A DNA stretch of 64,000 nt from Diplonema japonicum (Eukaryota > Euglenozoa > Diplonemea > Diplonemida > Diplonemidae). Every line of letters starts with the position of its first letter. Position 1 is the first letter of the stretch. Shown one piece after another: positions 1 through 10,456 of this stretch. The notes under the pieces were generated by a model. That model made no database searches. It worked only from the letters and a program-made list of their open reading frames with translations, and was not told where the DNA came from. The DNA is taken from NCBI GenBank assembly GCA_964019335.1, contig OZ025704.1, positions 248,001 through 312,000 on the forward strand, given 5' to 3'. Made by a program: the position numbers and the translations under genes.

Positions 1-1
1 C

Positions 2-160
2 AGAATGCCGTTGGAGTGCTTCATGACTGAGTCGCAGTTCGAGGATGTGTTGCTTCCTTTTGTTGAAAAGATGTGGTGGGGCGGTAAAGTTGCCCAGGTC
101 ATGGTGATTGCACACAGCCGAGTTGTTTCCGACGATTGCCACATCTGGGCTTTCGGGTGA
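2..160 (+). CDS. C-terminal fragment of an unrecognised protein
   Basis: Frame 2 is open from the window edge to a TGA at 158-160 and encodes the last 52 residues of a gene that starts outside the window. The other two frames close early. The fragment has balanced codon use, like the confirmed genes and unlike the A/T-rich gaps, and ends in a Trp/His/Cys-containing stretch (DDCHIWAFG). I do not recognise the family. It lies on the same strand as everything downstream. Whether an intron lies just upstream cannot be seen. Confidence 0.55.
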   Translation, partial: RMPLECFMTESQFEDVLLPFVEKMWWGGKVAQVMVIAHSRVVSDDCHIWAFG

Positions 161-403
161 ACTTTATTGCGATTATTTTTTTTTTTTTATAAGGTAAAAG
201 AATTTCTTGAGTGTTCCCACTTAGGTTGTCTTTTTTTCTTTTTCTTTTTTTTTTTTTTTTCTCTCGATCGTTGCTACAACACAATTTTGTTTTCCTTCTT
301 CTTTTTTTTTTTTTTTTTTTCTTCTAAACCAACTTCGCCAAAAGGTACACACTTCAAAAAAAAAAAAAAAAAAGACTTTAAAAAAAAAGAGAGGGAAAAA
401 AAA

Positions 404-1081
404 ATGTCGTGGGACGAAAGGTACACCGACGTAAGGGCAGAGCTCCGCGCGGCGCAACGGGATGCAGACGCACTGCTAGAGGGTGGGGACGAAGGGCATG
501 CAGGTGACAAGAAGCGCATGGCAATAAGGAAACACCTGCACGAACTGGAGAGCGTGCTGAGACAGCTGAAGGAAGAGGCGGGGAAGGAGGGGAGGGAAGA
601 CATAAAAACAGACATGCTCCGCAGACTAGAAACCGTCGCCGATCAAAGACGCGCTATAACCGACAAGCTGGGACAAAAGAAAGAAGGATTGTTCTCAGGC
701 TTAAAGAAAGCCATGGGCATGGAGGGGGGCAGACGTGCAGACGAGGAAGCCCCTATGTTCGACGATCATGATGATGACGCTCTCCTCCTGATGCAGGACG
801 ATGGCATCCAGGAGCAGAACGAGAAGCTCTCACGTCTCCATAAGGTGATAGTTCGGCAGAAAGAGGTTGGTCAAGCAATAGGCCAAGAGCTCGACGATCA
901 AGCAGTTGTTATAGAAAGGCTGGAAGAGGGTGTGACATCCACAACCTCTGCCGTTCGGCAGGAAAACAAACGGATCAAGTCCCTCCTTGACGCATCTTCC
1001 TCCGATTCCCGGCTCACCATCTGCATCTGCCTCCTCCTCGTCATCCTCATAGTGGTCGTTATCTTGGCCATGGAGACATAA
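404..1081 (+). CDS. Qc-type SNARE, tail-anchored
   Basis: A 225-residue protein that should act in vesicle fusion in the endomembrane system. The N-terminal half (about residues 1-95) is charged and helical, like the N-terminal bundle of syntaxin-6/8-type SNAREs. A SNARE heptad region runs from about residue 130 to 195, and Gln166 sits at the expected zero layer (ELDDQ), which makes it a Q-SNARE. A hydrophobic anchor (about residues 202-221) leaves only a few residues on the far side of the membrane. The reading frame is open further upstream, but that part translates poly-T and poly-A; the ATG at 404, just after an A-rich leader, begins the real protein. The Qc class is inferred from the single SNARE motif, its C-terminal position and the overall layout. 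No intron is needed. Confidence 0.85.
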   Translation: MSWDERYTDVRAELRAAQRDADALLEGGDEGHAGDKKRMAIRKHLHELESVLRQLKEEAGKEGREDIKTDMLRRLETVADQRRAITDKLGQKKEGLFSGLKKAMGMEGGRRADEEAPMFDDHDDDALLLMQDDGIQEQNEKLSRLHKVIVRQKEVGQAIGQELDDQAVVIERLEEGVTSTTSAVRQENKRIKSLLDASSSDSRLTICICLLLVILIVVVILAMET

Positions 1082-1243
1082 AGAAAATTTCATATAAAAA
1101 AAAAAAAATAAAAATAAAAGAATGTGTGTGTGTGCCATATTTTTTTTGTTTCACATACGGATATAAATTTTTTTTGGGGGGGGGGAGGCAAGTAAATTTT
1201 CACGTAAATCTGACTCGGAAAAAGAAGAAGAAAAACTGTGCTG

Positions 1244-1278
<35 letters not shown>

Positions 1279-1455
1279 GGAAAGAGTTATTTAAAACGTG
1301 TAAAGTTAAATTAAAAAAAAAAATACAGGAGTGGGGAAAAAAAGAAAAGAAAATTTAAAAAAAAAAAGTGTGATTTTTTTTTTTAACTTACGTATTTTAT
1401 CTTCCCTCCCTGGGGGAAGGGGGTGTATGTGTGTGTGTGTTTTTTTTTTTTTTTT
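1082..1455 (+). repeat. Low-complexity spacer before the retrotransposon
   Basis: The stretch consists of A, T and G homopolymers (for example an A run near 1250-1274), a GTGTGTGTGT tract near 1430 and poly-T abutting the retrotransposon. No coding potential is visible. Confidence 0.7.
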
Positions 1456-1590
1456 GGTGCCAGGTTGACGGATGCAGCCGCAAGGTATGCCGCGCGTGCG
1501 TGAGGCGATGAAACGCAGGAGCATGGAGGGGCGGCGGGGACAGAGGGAACGGAGAGGCAACTCCTGCGAAGCACAGCCGAACAGCTGCTC

Positions 1591-3525
1591 ATGAGATACA
1601 TGCCAGTGGAAGGGGACGGAAATTGCCAGTTCGCTGCAATTGCTAGGGCGCGAGGAGCAGGGAACGCCAGCACAGTACGCGCACAGGCAGCAGAGTACAT
1701 CGCGACGAACCCGGAGTTTTACAAAGAAGCAAGGAAACACTCCCTTTCTCTCAGAAGGATTGAGCATGACGGAGAGTGGGGGGACTACTACACCCTCGGA
1801 GCGGCAGGATGGGCAACCCAGACATGTATCTGGATCCTCCACAAAAAGAGAATGGTGCGAGCCACGAAGCCTGACGGGGCGAAGCAGACGATTATAGTTG
1901 CTTACGATTCCCAGCACTACGACGCTGTACTCGCGCCGCTACACATGATGGATTGGTTGGGCAAGACGGAGGCCACGGTAGTGCAGATGGAGGACCTGCT
2001 GAAGGTGGCACTTGGTACTCGGAACAAGAAGGCTACAGCACCTGGCCAGACTTCGACTCTACGACAACGGGGAAATCTACCCGGCCCTGAACGAAGGGGT
2101 GTCCTGACCACTGGGACGGGGGCGAGTCAGGGGCGCCATACCCCCTATGAGAAGGCTGGTAACCGCACACTTAAAGTCCTAAGTAGTGAGGGTGAACAAA
2201 CAGGCAGTACCAAGAAGCCACCGACACAGGTTTTCCATCTCGCAACTGCAAATGTAGCGTCTCTGAGGAACAGGCTGGAAAGCGTCATGCAGCTCGACGT
2301 CGACGTGATCTGCCTACAAGAGACTGCACTTACGGCAGCAGGACAGAAAGAGGTGGCACACGCAATGAAATCCGCGACAGAGAAGAACAAGAAGCGAAAA
2401 TACAGACCTATGTGGGCAGACCCGCAACAGGGAAGGATCAAGGAAGGTCTGATATCTATAGATATCGCAAGACGAGGAGGCCTGGCGACTTTTGTACGCG
2501 AGCCACGAACAGCTCTGGGAACATCACTCGAGAGGGATGACATCAACAGTAGGTGGCAACACACAAGGGTCAGCATAGACGGGGAAAATATGTGGCTGCA
2601 CATCATCACCGTGTACTGCCCAGCAGGGGAGGGAGAGGAACCAAGGAGGCAACGAGAACGACTCTTGCAGCACGTCCTCAGGAAGAAGGCGATGGAGCTC
2701 GGGAACGTCCCCGTGATTGTGGCAGGCGACCTCAACACGGACGAGAAAAGATCGTATGAGCTTCGTCACGCGCTGATGAACGGATGGACTGATGCGGCAG
2801 GAGCATGCGCAGCGGGAAAAGGAGAAGACCCGATGCCAACCTTCACTCGGAAGAACTGTGCATCGAGGATCGACTACATCCTCCTGAACGCTTTCGCAGC
2901 ACAGGCGCTACAGGGCTGCAGAACAAGCAGGGATGTAAAGGGGGCGGACCATATGACTCTGACGGTAGAGCTGAGACTTGCGAGATTCCAGCAGACTGTG
3001 AAGAGATACATGATACCCCGAGAAGTCCCAGGAGGCGTGGAACCAGCAGAAGAAGAGGGGAGTAAGGCACTCCAGGAGAGCAATTTCAGGGAACACATGC
3101 GAAAAGACCCGGAGGCGGCGTACCTCGCGCTAGCTGAGGCGAGCGAGAAGATACTTCTGGGGGACGAGACCGTCGGCACGGCACCTTATAGGGGCCGCGG
3201 CAAGGTGAGACAACCGCAACAGAGACAACTATGTGCACCAACAACAACTGGCTCGTGTGGGGCAGCGTCGATCATGCAAGTACGGCTGGAGAAAATGCGA
3301 GGCAGGCTGAGAGCCATTCAGACGCAGCTCAACATGTTGCAGAAAAGAGGAGGAGGGCAGCTCAGTAAGGTTACGGTGAACACAATCCACAACCTGAACG
3401 GGGAGCTCGAACACACGCGCGTGAAGTGCCTACCCATTGACCCGACGCAGGCCAACATCGAGGACATGGTGGCGGATGCAGAGATCATGTCAGAGGCGGT
3501 GGAGAGACGCGAACGGAGATGGTGA
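1591..3525 (+). CDS. Retrotransposon ORF: OTU protease plus EEP endonuclease
   Basis: An open frame of 644 residues, the intact 5' part of the element's polyprotein. Residues about 5-118 form an OTU domain: EGDGNCQF supplies Asp9 and Cys12 and SQHYDAV supplies the catalytic His near residue 109. Residues about 210-470 form an exonuclease-endonuclease-phosphatase fold with CLQET, AGDLNTD, SRIDYIL and GADHMTL, the standard active-site motifs of AP-type LINE endonucleases, which nick target DNA for target-primed reverse transcription. The frame breaks near 3525, before the RT. It could start further upstream because no in-frame stop is obvious until the poly-T boundary; I chose the first ATG before the OTU motif. 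Confidence 0.85.
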   Translation: MRYMPVEGDGNCQFAAIARARGAGNASTVRAQAAEYIATNPEFYKEARKHSLSLRRIEHDGEWGDYYTLGAAGWATQTCIWILHKKRMVRATKPDGAKQTIIVAYDSQHYDAVLAPLHMMDWLGKTEATVVQMEDLLKVALGTRNKKATAPGQTSTLRQRGNLPGPERRGVLTTGTGASQGRHTPYEKAGNRTLKVLSSEGEQTGSTKKPPTQVFHLATANVASLRNRLESVMQLDVDVICLQETALTAAGQKEVAHAMKSATEKNKKRKYRPMWADPQQGRIKEGLISIDIARRGGLATFVREPRTALGTSLERDDINSRWQHTRVSIDGENMWLHIITVYCPAGEGEEPRRQRERLLQHVLRKKAMELGNVPVIVAGDLNTDEKRSYELRHALMNGWTDAAGACAAGKGEDPMPTFTRKNCASRIDYILLNAFAAQALQGCRTSRDVKGADHMTLTVELRLARFQQTVKRYMIPREVPGGVEPAEEEGSKALQESNFREHMRKDPEAAYLALAEASEKILLGDETVGTAPYRGRGKVRQPQQRQLCAPTTTGSCGAASIMQVRLEKMRGRLRAIQTQLNMLQKRGGGQLSKVTVNTIHNLNGELEHTRVKCLPIDPTQANIEDMVADAEIMSEAVERRERRW

Positions 3526-4275
3526 AGGAACAGCGCACGGCAAGGCACAGGAGCTACCTTGACTCAGTCGAACAAGGAAAAGAGACGAAGGAGCTCGTGG
3601 ACAGCGCGAAAGGAATCGAGGACAAGCGGGGGACAGCAACTGTGGAGATGGAAAAGGACACGATTGCAAACCCGCAGGAATTGGACAGGACAATGAGGGA
3701 ACATTGGGAACATGTCTTTGCAAAATACAGAGACAAGCCCCAGCCCGCGTACGCAACATTCGAGAAGGAGTACGGTGCGTACATCGAAAAAAGAGACATG
3801 GTGTGGACACCGATCACTGGGATACGCCTGAAGCAGGTGCTGAAGAAAAAGACGGCCAGAAGCGCAGCGGGGTAGACGGCTGGCGGATGGCAGAGCTACG
3901 AAGGCTACCAGTATCCATATTGGACGCATGGGCTGTTTTCCTCAATGAGGTAGAGGAGACAGGAAAATGGCCGGAGTCGGCGTTGACAGCTCTGGTGACC
4001 CTTATCCCGAAGACCAAGAACGCAGGACCACTCGAGCATCGGCCCATAACAGTCACGTCGGCAGTGTACAGATTATGGGCGTGCACAAGGCTTGGTGATA
4101 TTCTCGAATGGCAAGAATCCTGGATCCACAAAACTCAACACGGGTTTAGGGCCAGACATGGGACAGAGGACGTTCTCATGGACATCTGCACCAGGATAGA
4201 GGAAGCAGCGATGGACAAGACACCGTTGTTGGGTGTCGCACTAGACTTCGCCAAGTGTTTTGACACAGTTCCACA
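3519..4275 (+). pseudogene. Broken reverse transcriptase, N-terminal part
   Basis: Continuation of the retrotransposon polyprotein in other frames. Positions 3519-3875 encode the linker and the start of the RT; a frameshift near 3870 then moves to another frame that reads GVDGW, LIPKTKNAGPLEHRPI, a QHGFR motif (QHGFRARHGTEDVL) and LDFAKCFDTV, which are typical fingers and palm motifs of LINE RTs up to the first catalytic aspartate. The sequence then jumps directly into thumb-domain sequence, so the YxDD box is absent. It cannot encode an active polymerase. Confidence 0.8.
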
Positions 4276-4289
4276 ACAACTGGTGCTGC

Positions 4290-5933
4290 GGCGACACGCT
4301 ACGGAGGCTCGCGACCACTCAGCTCTCTTTCTGGCAGAAAGCGGAAGTCCTGCGAACAACGGTGCTACCCAGCTGTCTGTATGATGTTGCATTCGCGCCG
4401 CCGTCAGAAGGATACCTCAAATCGCTCACATCAACCGCGACATACGCCTTGTGGGACCGAGGTACAGAACAAGATCACCAGCGGCGGTGCTGTCAAACCT
4501 GTTCAGCGGACACACACACGACCCAGAGGTAGCAGCGCCCTACAGAGCACTAGCAGCCATATACAGAACGAGACGAAAATTGGGAGAGGTGTGGGAGCGG
4601 TGCCAGAGACTTGCCAAAGGGTACCAAGACCCGACAAGAACGACACCTTTGGGCCCGATAGGCAACGCGATGAAGCGGTGGCTCCCGAAGATCAGCACAA
4701 ACTGGGGGCAGTTCACCGAAATGCTAGCTGAGAACAAGGACAAATTCGCACATGTAGTGCGAGAAAAGCTAAGGTCGGGACGTGCGGAACACATACAGGA
4801 CAGAAGACGCTCGATGGAGGGGTTAGACCGGGGCGCAGACCCACGCACGAACGACCTGTGGCGAGAGCTGATGAGACTCGGACCACAAGGAGCAATGGCA
4901 GCGAGAGACCTCCGGAGGATCGTGGCGGGAGGGGTTTTCTACACCCACCCAAAGGCGTGGTACCAGGACAAAATCACCAGACGGGTACCACCCCCAGAGG
5001 GCGAGCAGAGCGAAAGCGAGGACAGCTCGGAAGAGGAAGGGGACGAGACACACGAGCGTGAACAAGAGACCAACAACAGACGAGGTCACATGCGACGCGT
5101 GCGGTGCGGAGGAGGACGAGAGCAACATGCTGCGACACGCATTATGGGAATGCAGTGTGGCGAAGGAGGTGCAACAGAAGGAAGTACATGCAGAAGTAGT
5201 GGCCAACAAGACGGAAATGCCAATCTGCATGCAGCTACATGGAACGCTCCCGCGTGGTCACCGAACACACCAACACCGGCTGAGGAAGACGCAATACTAC
5301 CTGCTGGAAGTGGTGGCAAAACGGGACCAGCTTCTCCAGGACAAGAGAAAGCTAGAAACGTACACGACGCACCCCTGGGAACAGATAACGGAAGGAAACG
5401 CTCATGCGCCACCTGAATGGAAGGAGCTGAGGAAGCATGTGAGCGGGAGCCTGATGATGAAGCACGGTGAAGACATCGTCAAGTGGCTCAAAAAGCTGAA
5501 GTGGTACGATGGACCGAGGAAGACGACAGTCACCACAATGGAACTCGTACTAGACTTCGAGAACACGCTGGGCGTCGAGCCGATCACGGGGAAGAAGGGT
5601 GATCTAGACATGATACAGAAGAAAGCGCGGAGTTTCCACGGCCTCCCGGAAAGAATCCAAGAAGGGTGGGACACAGCACGCATACAGAAGAAGGTCAGAG
5701 GCAAGCGGATCTTCCCAGCGGAGAGCAAGAAGAACCACGCGCTTAGAACCATAGGTGCGAAGAAGAGTCTGGGATGGAACAGAAGGCCAGTTTTTGCATC
5801 AGAGAAAACCAAGAAGGACCTTAAGAAACTGGGCAGAAAGTGGCAAGAAGAAAGGGAGGATACTTTGAGGAAGGCAACACAGCCAAAAAAGAAAGAAAGG
5901 CCGAGGCCCCAGAAGGGAGAAAGGGGTAGATAA
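4290..5933 (+). pseudogene. Retrotransposon RT thumb and C-terminal zinc-motif region
   Basis: About 4296-4470 reads like an RT thumb (SFWQKAEVLRTTVLPSCLYD). A frame change then gives a long charged region (about 4451-5080), and a further shift leads into the frame ending at 5933. That last frame contains CDACGAEEDESNMLRHALWEC, a C-x2-C-x11-H-x4-C motif like those found C-terminal of RT in many LINEs. The final 200 residues are Lys/Arg-rich. At least two frameshifts separate the pieces. I see no RNase H signature and no clear restriction-like endonuclease motif. Confidence 0.65.
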
Positions 5934-6204
5934 GTAGAGACAAGGGGGACGTTCCAAAACAGGAACCTCCTTTATCTCATCTCTTTTTTTTTTTTTTCCC
6001 CTTCTCTCTCTCTCTTTCTATCCTCCCTCCTCCCCTGCCCCCCCTCTTCTTTTCGGATTTTCTTTTTCTTTTTTTATCTTCCCCCAATCCCCCCTTCGTT
6101 CCTGCTTTTCTCATCTGCCTTTTTTTTCTCCCCCTTTTGTTTAAGCTTTTGGTTTCTAGGGGGGGGGGGGGGAAATACCGCCAGAAAGGGGGGGGAGTAT
6201 ACAG

Positions 6205-7317
6205 ATGTCGACTCCGGAGCAGATTCGAAAAGATATAGCTGGGGCGCTGGACTGCATCAGCAGCACAAAGTTGGTATATTTCGTGGAGTTTAAACAAATA
6301 TGCATCACATACCTGGAACGATTTGCTGAGATAACCAAAGGAATTGAAGCAAAGCTTACGGTGATGATGAAAGGGGAAACGAAGCCCTTGTGGTATTTGG
6401 TGGACTACTTGGTGAGCGAGATGCCCTTAGTGTTCCAAGATGAGTTTAAAACAGAACTCCCTAGCATGGTTGATAATTATATGCCGTGGGACGAGGACGA
6501 GGGTATGGAGGGGTGGGGGGCGGGGGCTTGCAAGAAATTGGTGGAGAGTTGGGGCGACCGGGGTCTCTTTGACCCCGATACAATGAAGAAGTTGATCGAG
6601 ATTGTGGAGCGGCGAACGCGAGGACGAGAAATCACCCCTTCCCCGCCACCCTCCCCCGAACCTTCCCCTATACCCACTCCTGCGCCTCGTCCTCAACCTG
6701 AGCTTCCGAAACAGACAAAGCCAGCACCTGCCACCCCCATGGAGGTTGACACCAGTCCATCCCCCAATCCTGTCGTAGTTCCTCAGATGGTTCCTCCCCC
6801 TTTACCAGAGTCTGACTCATCATCTGAATCTGATTTCTATGACCCCAATTTCGAAATGCCAGCCAATCACCAGCTTGCTGCGGTATTACAACATTTTTTT
6901 TTCTACCCCCCCAAAAAAAACCCAGAGAATGGACAAAGAAGCGGCCGACCGGAAAATGATGATGGATATGGGTATGGGCATGGGGCCCGGTGAGGGGTAC
7001 CAAATGGACCCTGCGCAGTTTGGGTACCCGCCGCAGATGCAGATGCCTGGGTACATGATGCAGCCACAGCACCCTGACGCGCCATCGGTATGAGAAAATT
7101 GAAGAAAAGTGATATTTTTAATTTTTGTCAGGTTTCGTATGTTGCAGGGGGTGCTGGGGCCTACCAGCAAGACCGGCCTTGGGTTGTTCCTCCCGCAGGG
7201 GTCCCCGCTGCAGCGGCCTACCCCACGTCTTACCCGCAGCCGCAGCAACCAGCAGCTCAGCCCGCCGCACCTCAGACACCGCAACCTGCGGCAGATGATG
7301 ATGTTGAGTTCTTTTAA
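6205..7317 (+). CDS. CID-domain protein (Pcf11/RPRD-like), three exons
   Basis: Exons 6205-6882, 6926-7087 and 7132-7317 give 341 residues. Residues about 1-135 match the CTD-interacting domain, the helical domain that binds the phosphorylated RNA polymerase II tail: KPLWYLVDYLVSEMP is the usual 'LYLLDSIVKN'-like helix and KKLVESWGDRGLF the following helix pair. The rest is Pro/Ser-rich, then Met/Gln/Pro-rich and disordered, ending in an acidic tail. Introns 6883-6925 (43 nt, starting GTATTA) and 7088-7131 (44 nt, starting GTATGA, ending TTTTTGTCAG) are both phase 0; removing them joins three different frames. The role is likely in transcription termination or 3' processing. No Pcf11-type zinc motifs were seen, so RPRD- or Rtt103-like is equally possible. 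Confidence 0.8.
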
Positions 7318-7560
7318 GAACTGCGGGGGGAGAAAAACCAATTTGGCGTTTTTTTCATTTGTTCGTGCACGAGGGGAAAGTGTAAAAAGAAGAAGAAGAA
7401 AAGGAAAGAAGAAGGGAAAAAAAAAAAAAAAAAAAAGCGCACCCGATTCGTTACAACTACCTTTTTTTTTGAGGGGTTTTCTAAAAAGAACCCAACTTTT
7501 TCTTATCAAAACTGGGGCAGCTGACACCCCACGAGATCACACGTATTGTAAAAAAAAAAA

Positions 7561-7592
<32 letters not shown>

Positions 7593-7710
7593 CCTTCTTC
7601 TTTGCGTAGCACCATTTCGGTTAACAATCTGATTCCCCCCTTTTTTTTAGTTGCCTCCCCCCCCCCCCCCCCCCCTCTTTCTTCAAAAAAAAAGAGGAAA
7701 GGTGGGGGAA
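7318..7710 (+). repeat. Low-complexity intergenic spacer
   Basis: Homopolymer A, T and C tracts surround short unique sequence. A pyrimidine stretch ending in TTTTTTTTAG (about 7640-7650) could be the splice acceptor for the next mRNA. No gene is seen. Confidence 0.6.
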
Positions 7711-8799
7711 ATGAGAAGACTTGCGAGAACACAGCGATGGTGCAGTAATGAATCAACCGTGAAGTCAGTGGCGAACGTGAAGGAGGCACAAAACAAAGTT
7801 TTTGACGCAGCGATTAACGAGAAATACGTGATGCTGACAGAGGACGAGCTGGAGGGGAAGGCACTGCAAGGCTACGAAAAGAAGTGGGAGACAGAGCTGG
7901 ACAAGGTGGTGGGGCTGACAAGGGACGACATGTGGAAGAACTGGTCGCAGGTGGAAAAAACAAAGAAAGACTACGAGATCCTTGACGTTCCAGAATTCGC
8001 CTCCCAGCTAACACTGTACCTAAGGTGGAAGCTAGTAGAGCTGAGAACACGCCCCGACAGATTCTTCATCATCTCCGAACATATGAGCACTCACACAAAA
8101 AAACGATTTCACGTGTATAAGAACGCTTATAGGTCTTTGCGACATAAAGCGAAGAGTCAAAACCGCTCATGGCTCACCCCAATGCACCCGTCATACCTAG
8201 CCAACATCGACGCACAACCGTGTTTTAAATTCATGCATTCCCGTTTCAAACGTGACATGCTGACCACATACCAGGAGGACTCCTTTACCAGAGACGCAAG
8301 ACGGAGGAGCAGGTCGCTCTTAAAACAGCAGGAGAAAGAATACTGGAAACACGATTTCCATTACTACACAAAACGGGAGGAACGGATCATGGGAATCAAG
8401 AGGCTGGCGAGCTTCGCGTATTTTGTGGTGAAGCTGCCCCTTGTCTTCTTCGTGTGGAGGAGCGTCCTCGTTGCCATGGAACATGCTAGCTTAGCTAATG
8501 ATTTCTTTCAGGCAACCCGTCGCGGCTTTGAGCCCAACAAAGAAGCCGTCCGTGTTCCAGAGGTCAGGCAGGCTTATATCAACGATGCTGAGTCCTCGTT
8601 GCGGCAGCGCATTGAGAACACTAAGTCGGACAACCCAGTGTGGTCGTTCATGCGGCTCACACTCGTCATCGGGTTCATTGCACAGCTTTACTTCACCTTC
8701 TCTGAAGGCCGTCTACCTTACTGGTTGACCCCTGTCCACGAGCGTGCGTTCTATATGGACTTGTACAATGCGTACAAGAACCCTGAGAAGCTCAAGTAG
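7711..8799 (+). CDS. Conserved-looking membrane protein, function unknown
   Basis: A 363-codon frame with no recognised family. The N-terminus (MRRLARTQRW) is basic and lacks acidic residues for about 13 positions, as in a mitochondrial targeting sequence. A charged, Trp/Tyr-rich region follows, with hydrophobic stretches near residues 230-250 (YFVVKLPLVFFVW) and 310-330 (MRLTLVIGFIAQLYFTF) that look like two membrane segments. The frame is open further upstream, but that part only translates poly-C and poly-A, so the ATG at 7711 is taken as the start. A mitochondrial inner-membrane protein is a guess from these two features. Confidence 0.7.
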   Translation: MRRLARTQRWCSNESTVKSVANVKEAQNKVFDAAINEKYVMLTEDELEGKALQGYEKKWETELDKVVGLTRDDMWKNWSQVEKTKKDYEILDVPEFASQLTLYLRWKLVELRTRPDRFFIISEHMSTHTKKRFHVYKNAYRSLRHKAKSQNRSWLTPMHPSYLANIDAQPCFKFMHSRFKRDMLTTYQEDSFTRDARRRSRSLLKQQEKEYWKHDFHYYTKREERIMGIKRLASFAYFVVKLPLVFFVWRSVLVAMEHASLANDFFQATRRGFEPNKEAVRVPEVRQAYINDAESSLRQRIENTKSDNPVWSFMRLTLVIGFIAQLYFTFSEGRLPYWLTPVHERAFYMDLYNAYKNPEKLK

Positions 8800-8914
8800 G
8801 TCCCCCCCCCTTCTGTCTTCAGTGTAATCAAGCGGGTAGACGTTAAGTCTCTCCTTCTTTTTCCTTTGTTTTTGCTTTGGCGTAATTGTATTTTTGTTGC
8901 TAGGGGTTTGCACA

Positions 8915-10273
8915 ATGGCCGCCGTCCCGCTCCCTCCCACGCTGCCGCTTCTGGACCCCATGGCTGCTTCAGCGGTGCACTTCAACGTGTCGGCTACTGA
9001 GGCTGACAGGGCACGGGCCGCCGCCTCGCTTGCAGCGGTCAACAGCCGGGCACAAGAGGTGCGTGTCATCGAACAAGATGCGGTCAGCAAGAACGCTGCG
9101 CTGCGTGCTCACACTGCGGACATGACCCACACCAACGCCGTTACACACGCGGCACGCGCCGCACTGGAGCTGGAACGGAGCTCTGTGTCGCTCATCAACA
9201 CGCACTCGCAGTTCCGAGCGGCGGAGGAGCTCTACACCGCCACCATCGCGAAGCGCAATCAAGCAGAAGCCCAGCTTCTGAACCAGAGCCAAGAGACGTT
9301 TGCCATGCGTGAGCGGTACGCAGCAGCTGAGATGGACAGGAACAACATTGCCATCGGAGCACGCGTTGAGAAGGAGCGAGCCCTGGCCTCAGAGGCTGGC
9401 ATCCATGCAGCGCAGCACTACGAGCTGCAAGCCGGCAAGGCGGCAATGGAAGCAGCGAAAGCCGCTGCAGCAATGCGTGTCCGCCTAAGTGAGTCGGATG
9501 CCATCGTGCAGGAGATCGAAGCGAAGAGGTCGGCCGCAGCTACTACAGCCGCCGCGGCTTCCGTGGCCGCACGCGACGCACTGGCACGCGAGCAAGAGGC
9601 CAACAATGCGCTGGCGGCAATCACGCTCGAGGCCGAGACGGCACGCGCGTCGGTGGCTCAAATACGGGCTGACGCGAACCTTGCAGAGGAGGCAGCACGG
9701 GTGAAGGCTGCGGGGCATGCCGCTGCCAAGGCTGGTGTGGGGGAAGCGTCACAGCACCACTTTGCGCAGACGAGCAGATTGGCTGACATCAGTAGCAAAT
9801 TCATCGAGACGGAGGCGGTGGCGCTGAGGGCGGAGACAGATTTAGAAGCAGCGGTGACAAAGGAGACGTTTGCGCAGAAGGACTTGGAACACAGCTTGCT
9901 GGAACAAGACCAGGCACGGAAGTCGGAACTTCTTGCGAGCGATGCGCTGTCTCATGCAAACGCGACACTTGCTGCGTCGGAGGAGCTGCTGCGCAGGGCA
10001 GGCAGCAGCGAAGCCGTCGAGCGTGTCAACAGGCTGCACGCCACACGCATCGCCGCAGAGGAGGAAACTAAAATGTTGCACGAGGGTGAACACCTGGCTT
10101 TCGTCAGCACCACCGAGAGCGTCGCCCGCGTCACTGAAGCCACCGCTGCCGCCACCGCCGCCTCTGCTGCAGAAAATCTCTTGAGAACCCCCGTGCCAGG
10201 CATCCTCAGCCCAAGGGGGCGCCTCATCAGCGCACCGCACTTGTCCCCTGTGACACCCCCCCTCTTTTACTAG
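8915..10273 (+). CDS. Alanine-rich coiled-coil protein
   Basis: A 452-residue protein that is almost entirely helical and rich in Ala, Glu and Arg (for example SAAATTAAAASVAARDALAR), with heptad-like spacing from about residue 25 to 420 and a short Pro-rich tail. There is no enzyme motif, signal peptide or membrane segment. The ATG at 8915 lies 11 bases after GTTGCTAG, a plausible splice acceptor; an in-frame ATG at 8894 lies before that acceptor and is less likely to be used. A structural or cytoskeletal role is the natural guess but is not shown. The GC-rich codon choice sets it apart slightly from its neighbours. Confidence 0.75.
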   Translation: MAAVPLPPTLPLLDPMAASAVHFNVSATEADRARAAASLAAVNSRAQEVRVIEQDAVSKNAALRAHTADMTHTNAVTHAARAALELERSSVSLINTHSQFRAAEELYTATIAKRNQAEAQLLNQSQETFAMRERYAAAEMDRNNIAIGARVEKERALASEAGIHAAQHYELQAGKAAMEAAKAAAAMRVRLSESDAIVQEIEAKRSAAATTAAAASVAARDALAREQEANNALAAITLEAETARASVAQIRADANLAEEAARVKAAGHAAAKAGVGEASQHHFAQTSRLADISSKFIETEAVALRAETDLEAAVTKETFAQKDLEHSLLEQDQARKSELLASDALSHANATLAASEELLRRAGSSEAVERVNRLHATRIAAEEETKMLHEGEHLAFVSTTESVARVTEATAAATAASAAENLLRTPVPGILSPRGRLISAPHLSPVTPPLFY

Positions 10274-10352
10274 CTACACAGCAAGGAGGATGACATACTT
10301 GTTGTACATGATCCTTCCATCCGGCCTTGCTTCCAACCTGTACTTTTTGTTT

Positions 10353-10386
<34 letters not shown>

Positions 10387-10456
10387 CGTGTATATTCAAT
10401 GATTTTTTTTTTTTTTTTTCAAAAAGAAAAAACCCCCCCGTTCCACTCAGGCATGG

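Larger units (their letters stand above)
1456..5983 (+). mobile_element. Degenerate non-LTR retrotransposon (LINE) with OTU and EEP domains
   Basis: A 4.5 kb element of higher GC than the gaps around it. It is bounded on the left by poly-T then GGTGCCAGG, and on the right by CCTCCTTTATCTC followed by T/C-rich sequence. Coding order is OTU-type cysteine protease, AP-like endonuclease (EEP), reverse transcriptase, then a Cys/His motif and a basic C-terminus. OTU plus AP endonuclease plus RT recalls the Dualen/RandI group described from green algae; that family link is an inference. Several frameshifts and an internal deletion that removes the RT catalytic core make this copy dead. No long terminal repeats and no obvious poly-A tail are visible. 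The 3' end resembles four short repeats elsewhere in the window. Exact ends are uncertain by tens of bases. Confidence 0.85.

Noticed and set aside
167-403. N-terminal extension of the SNARE frame
   Set aside because: It translates only poly-T and poly-A runs; the conserved protein starts at 404 after the A-rich leader.
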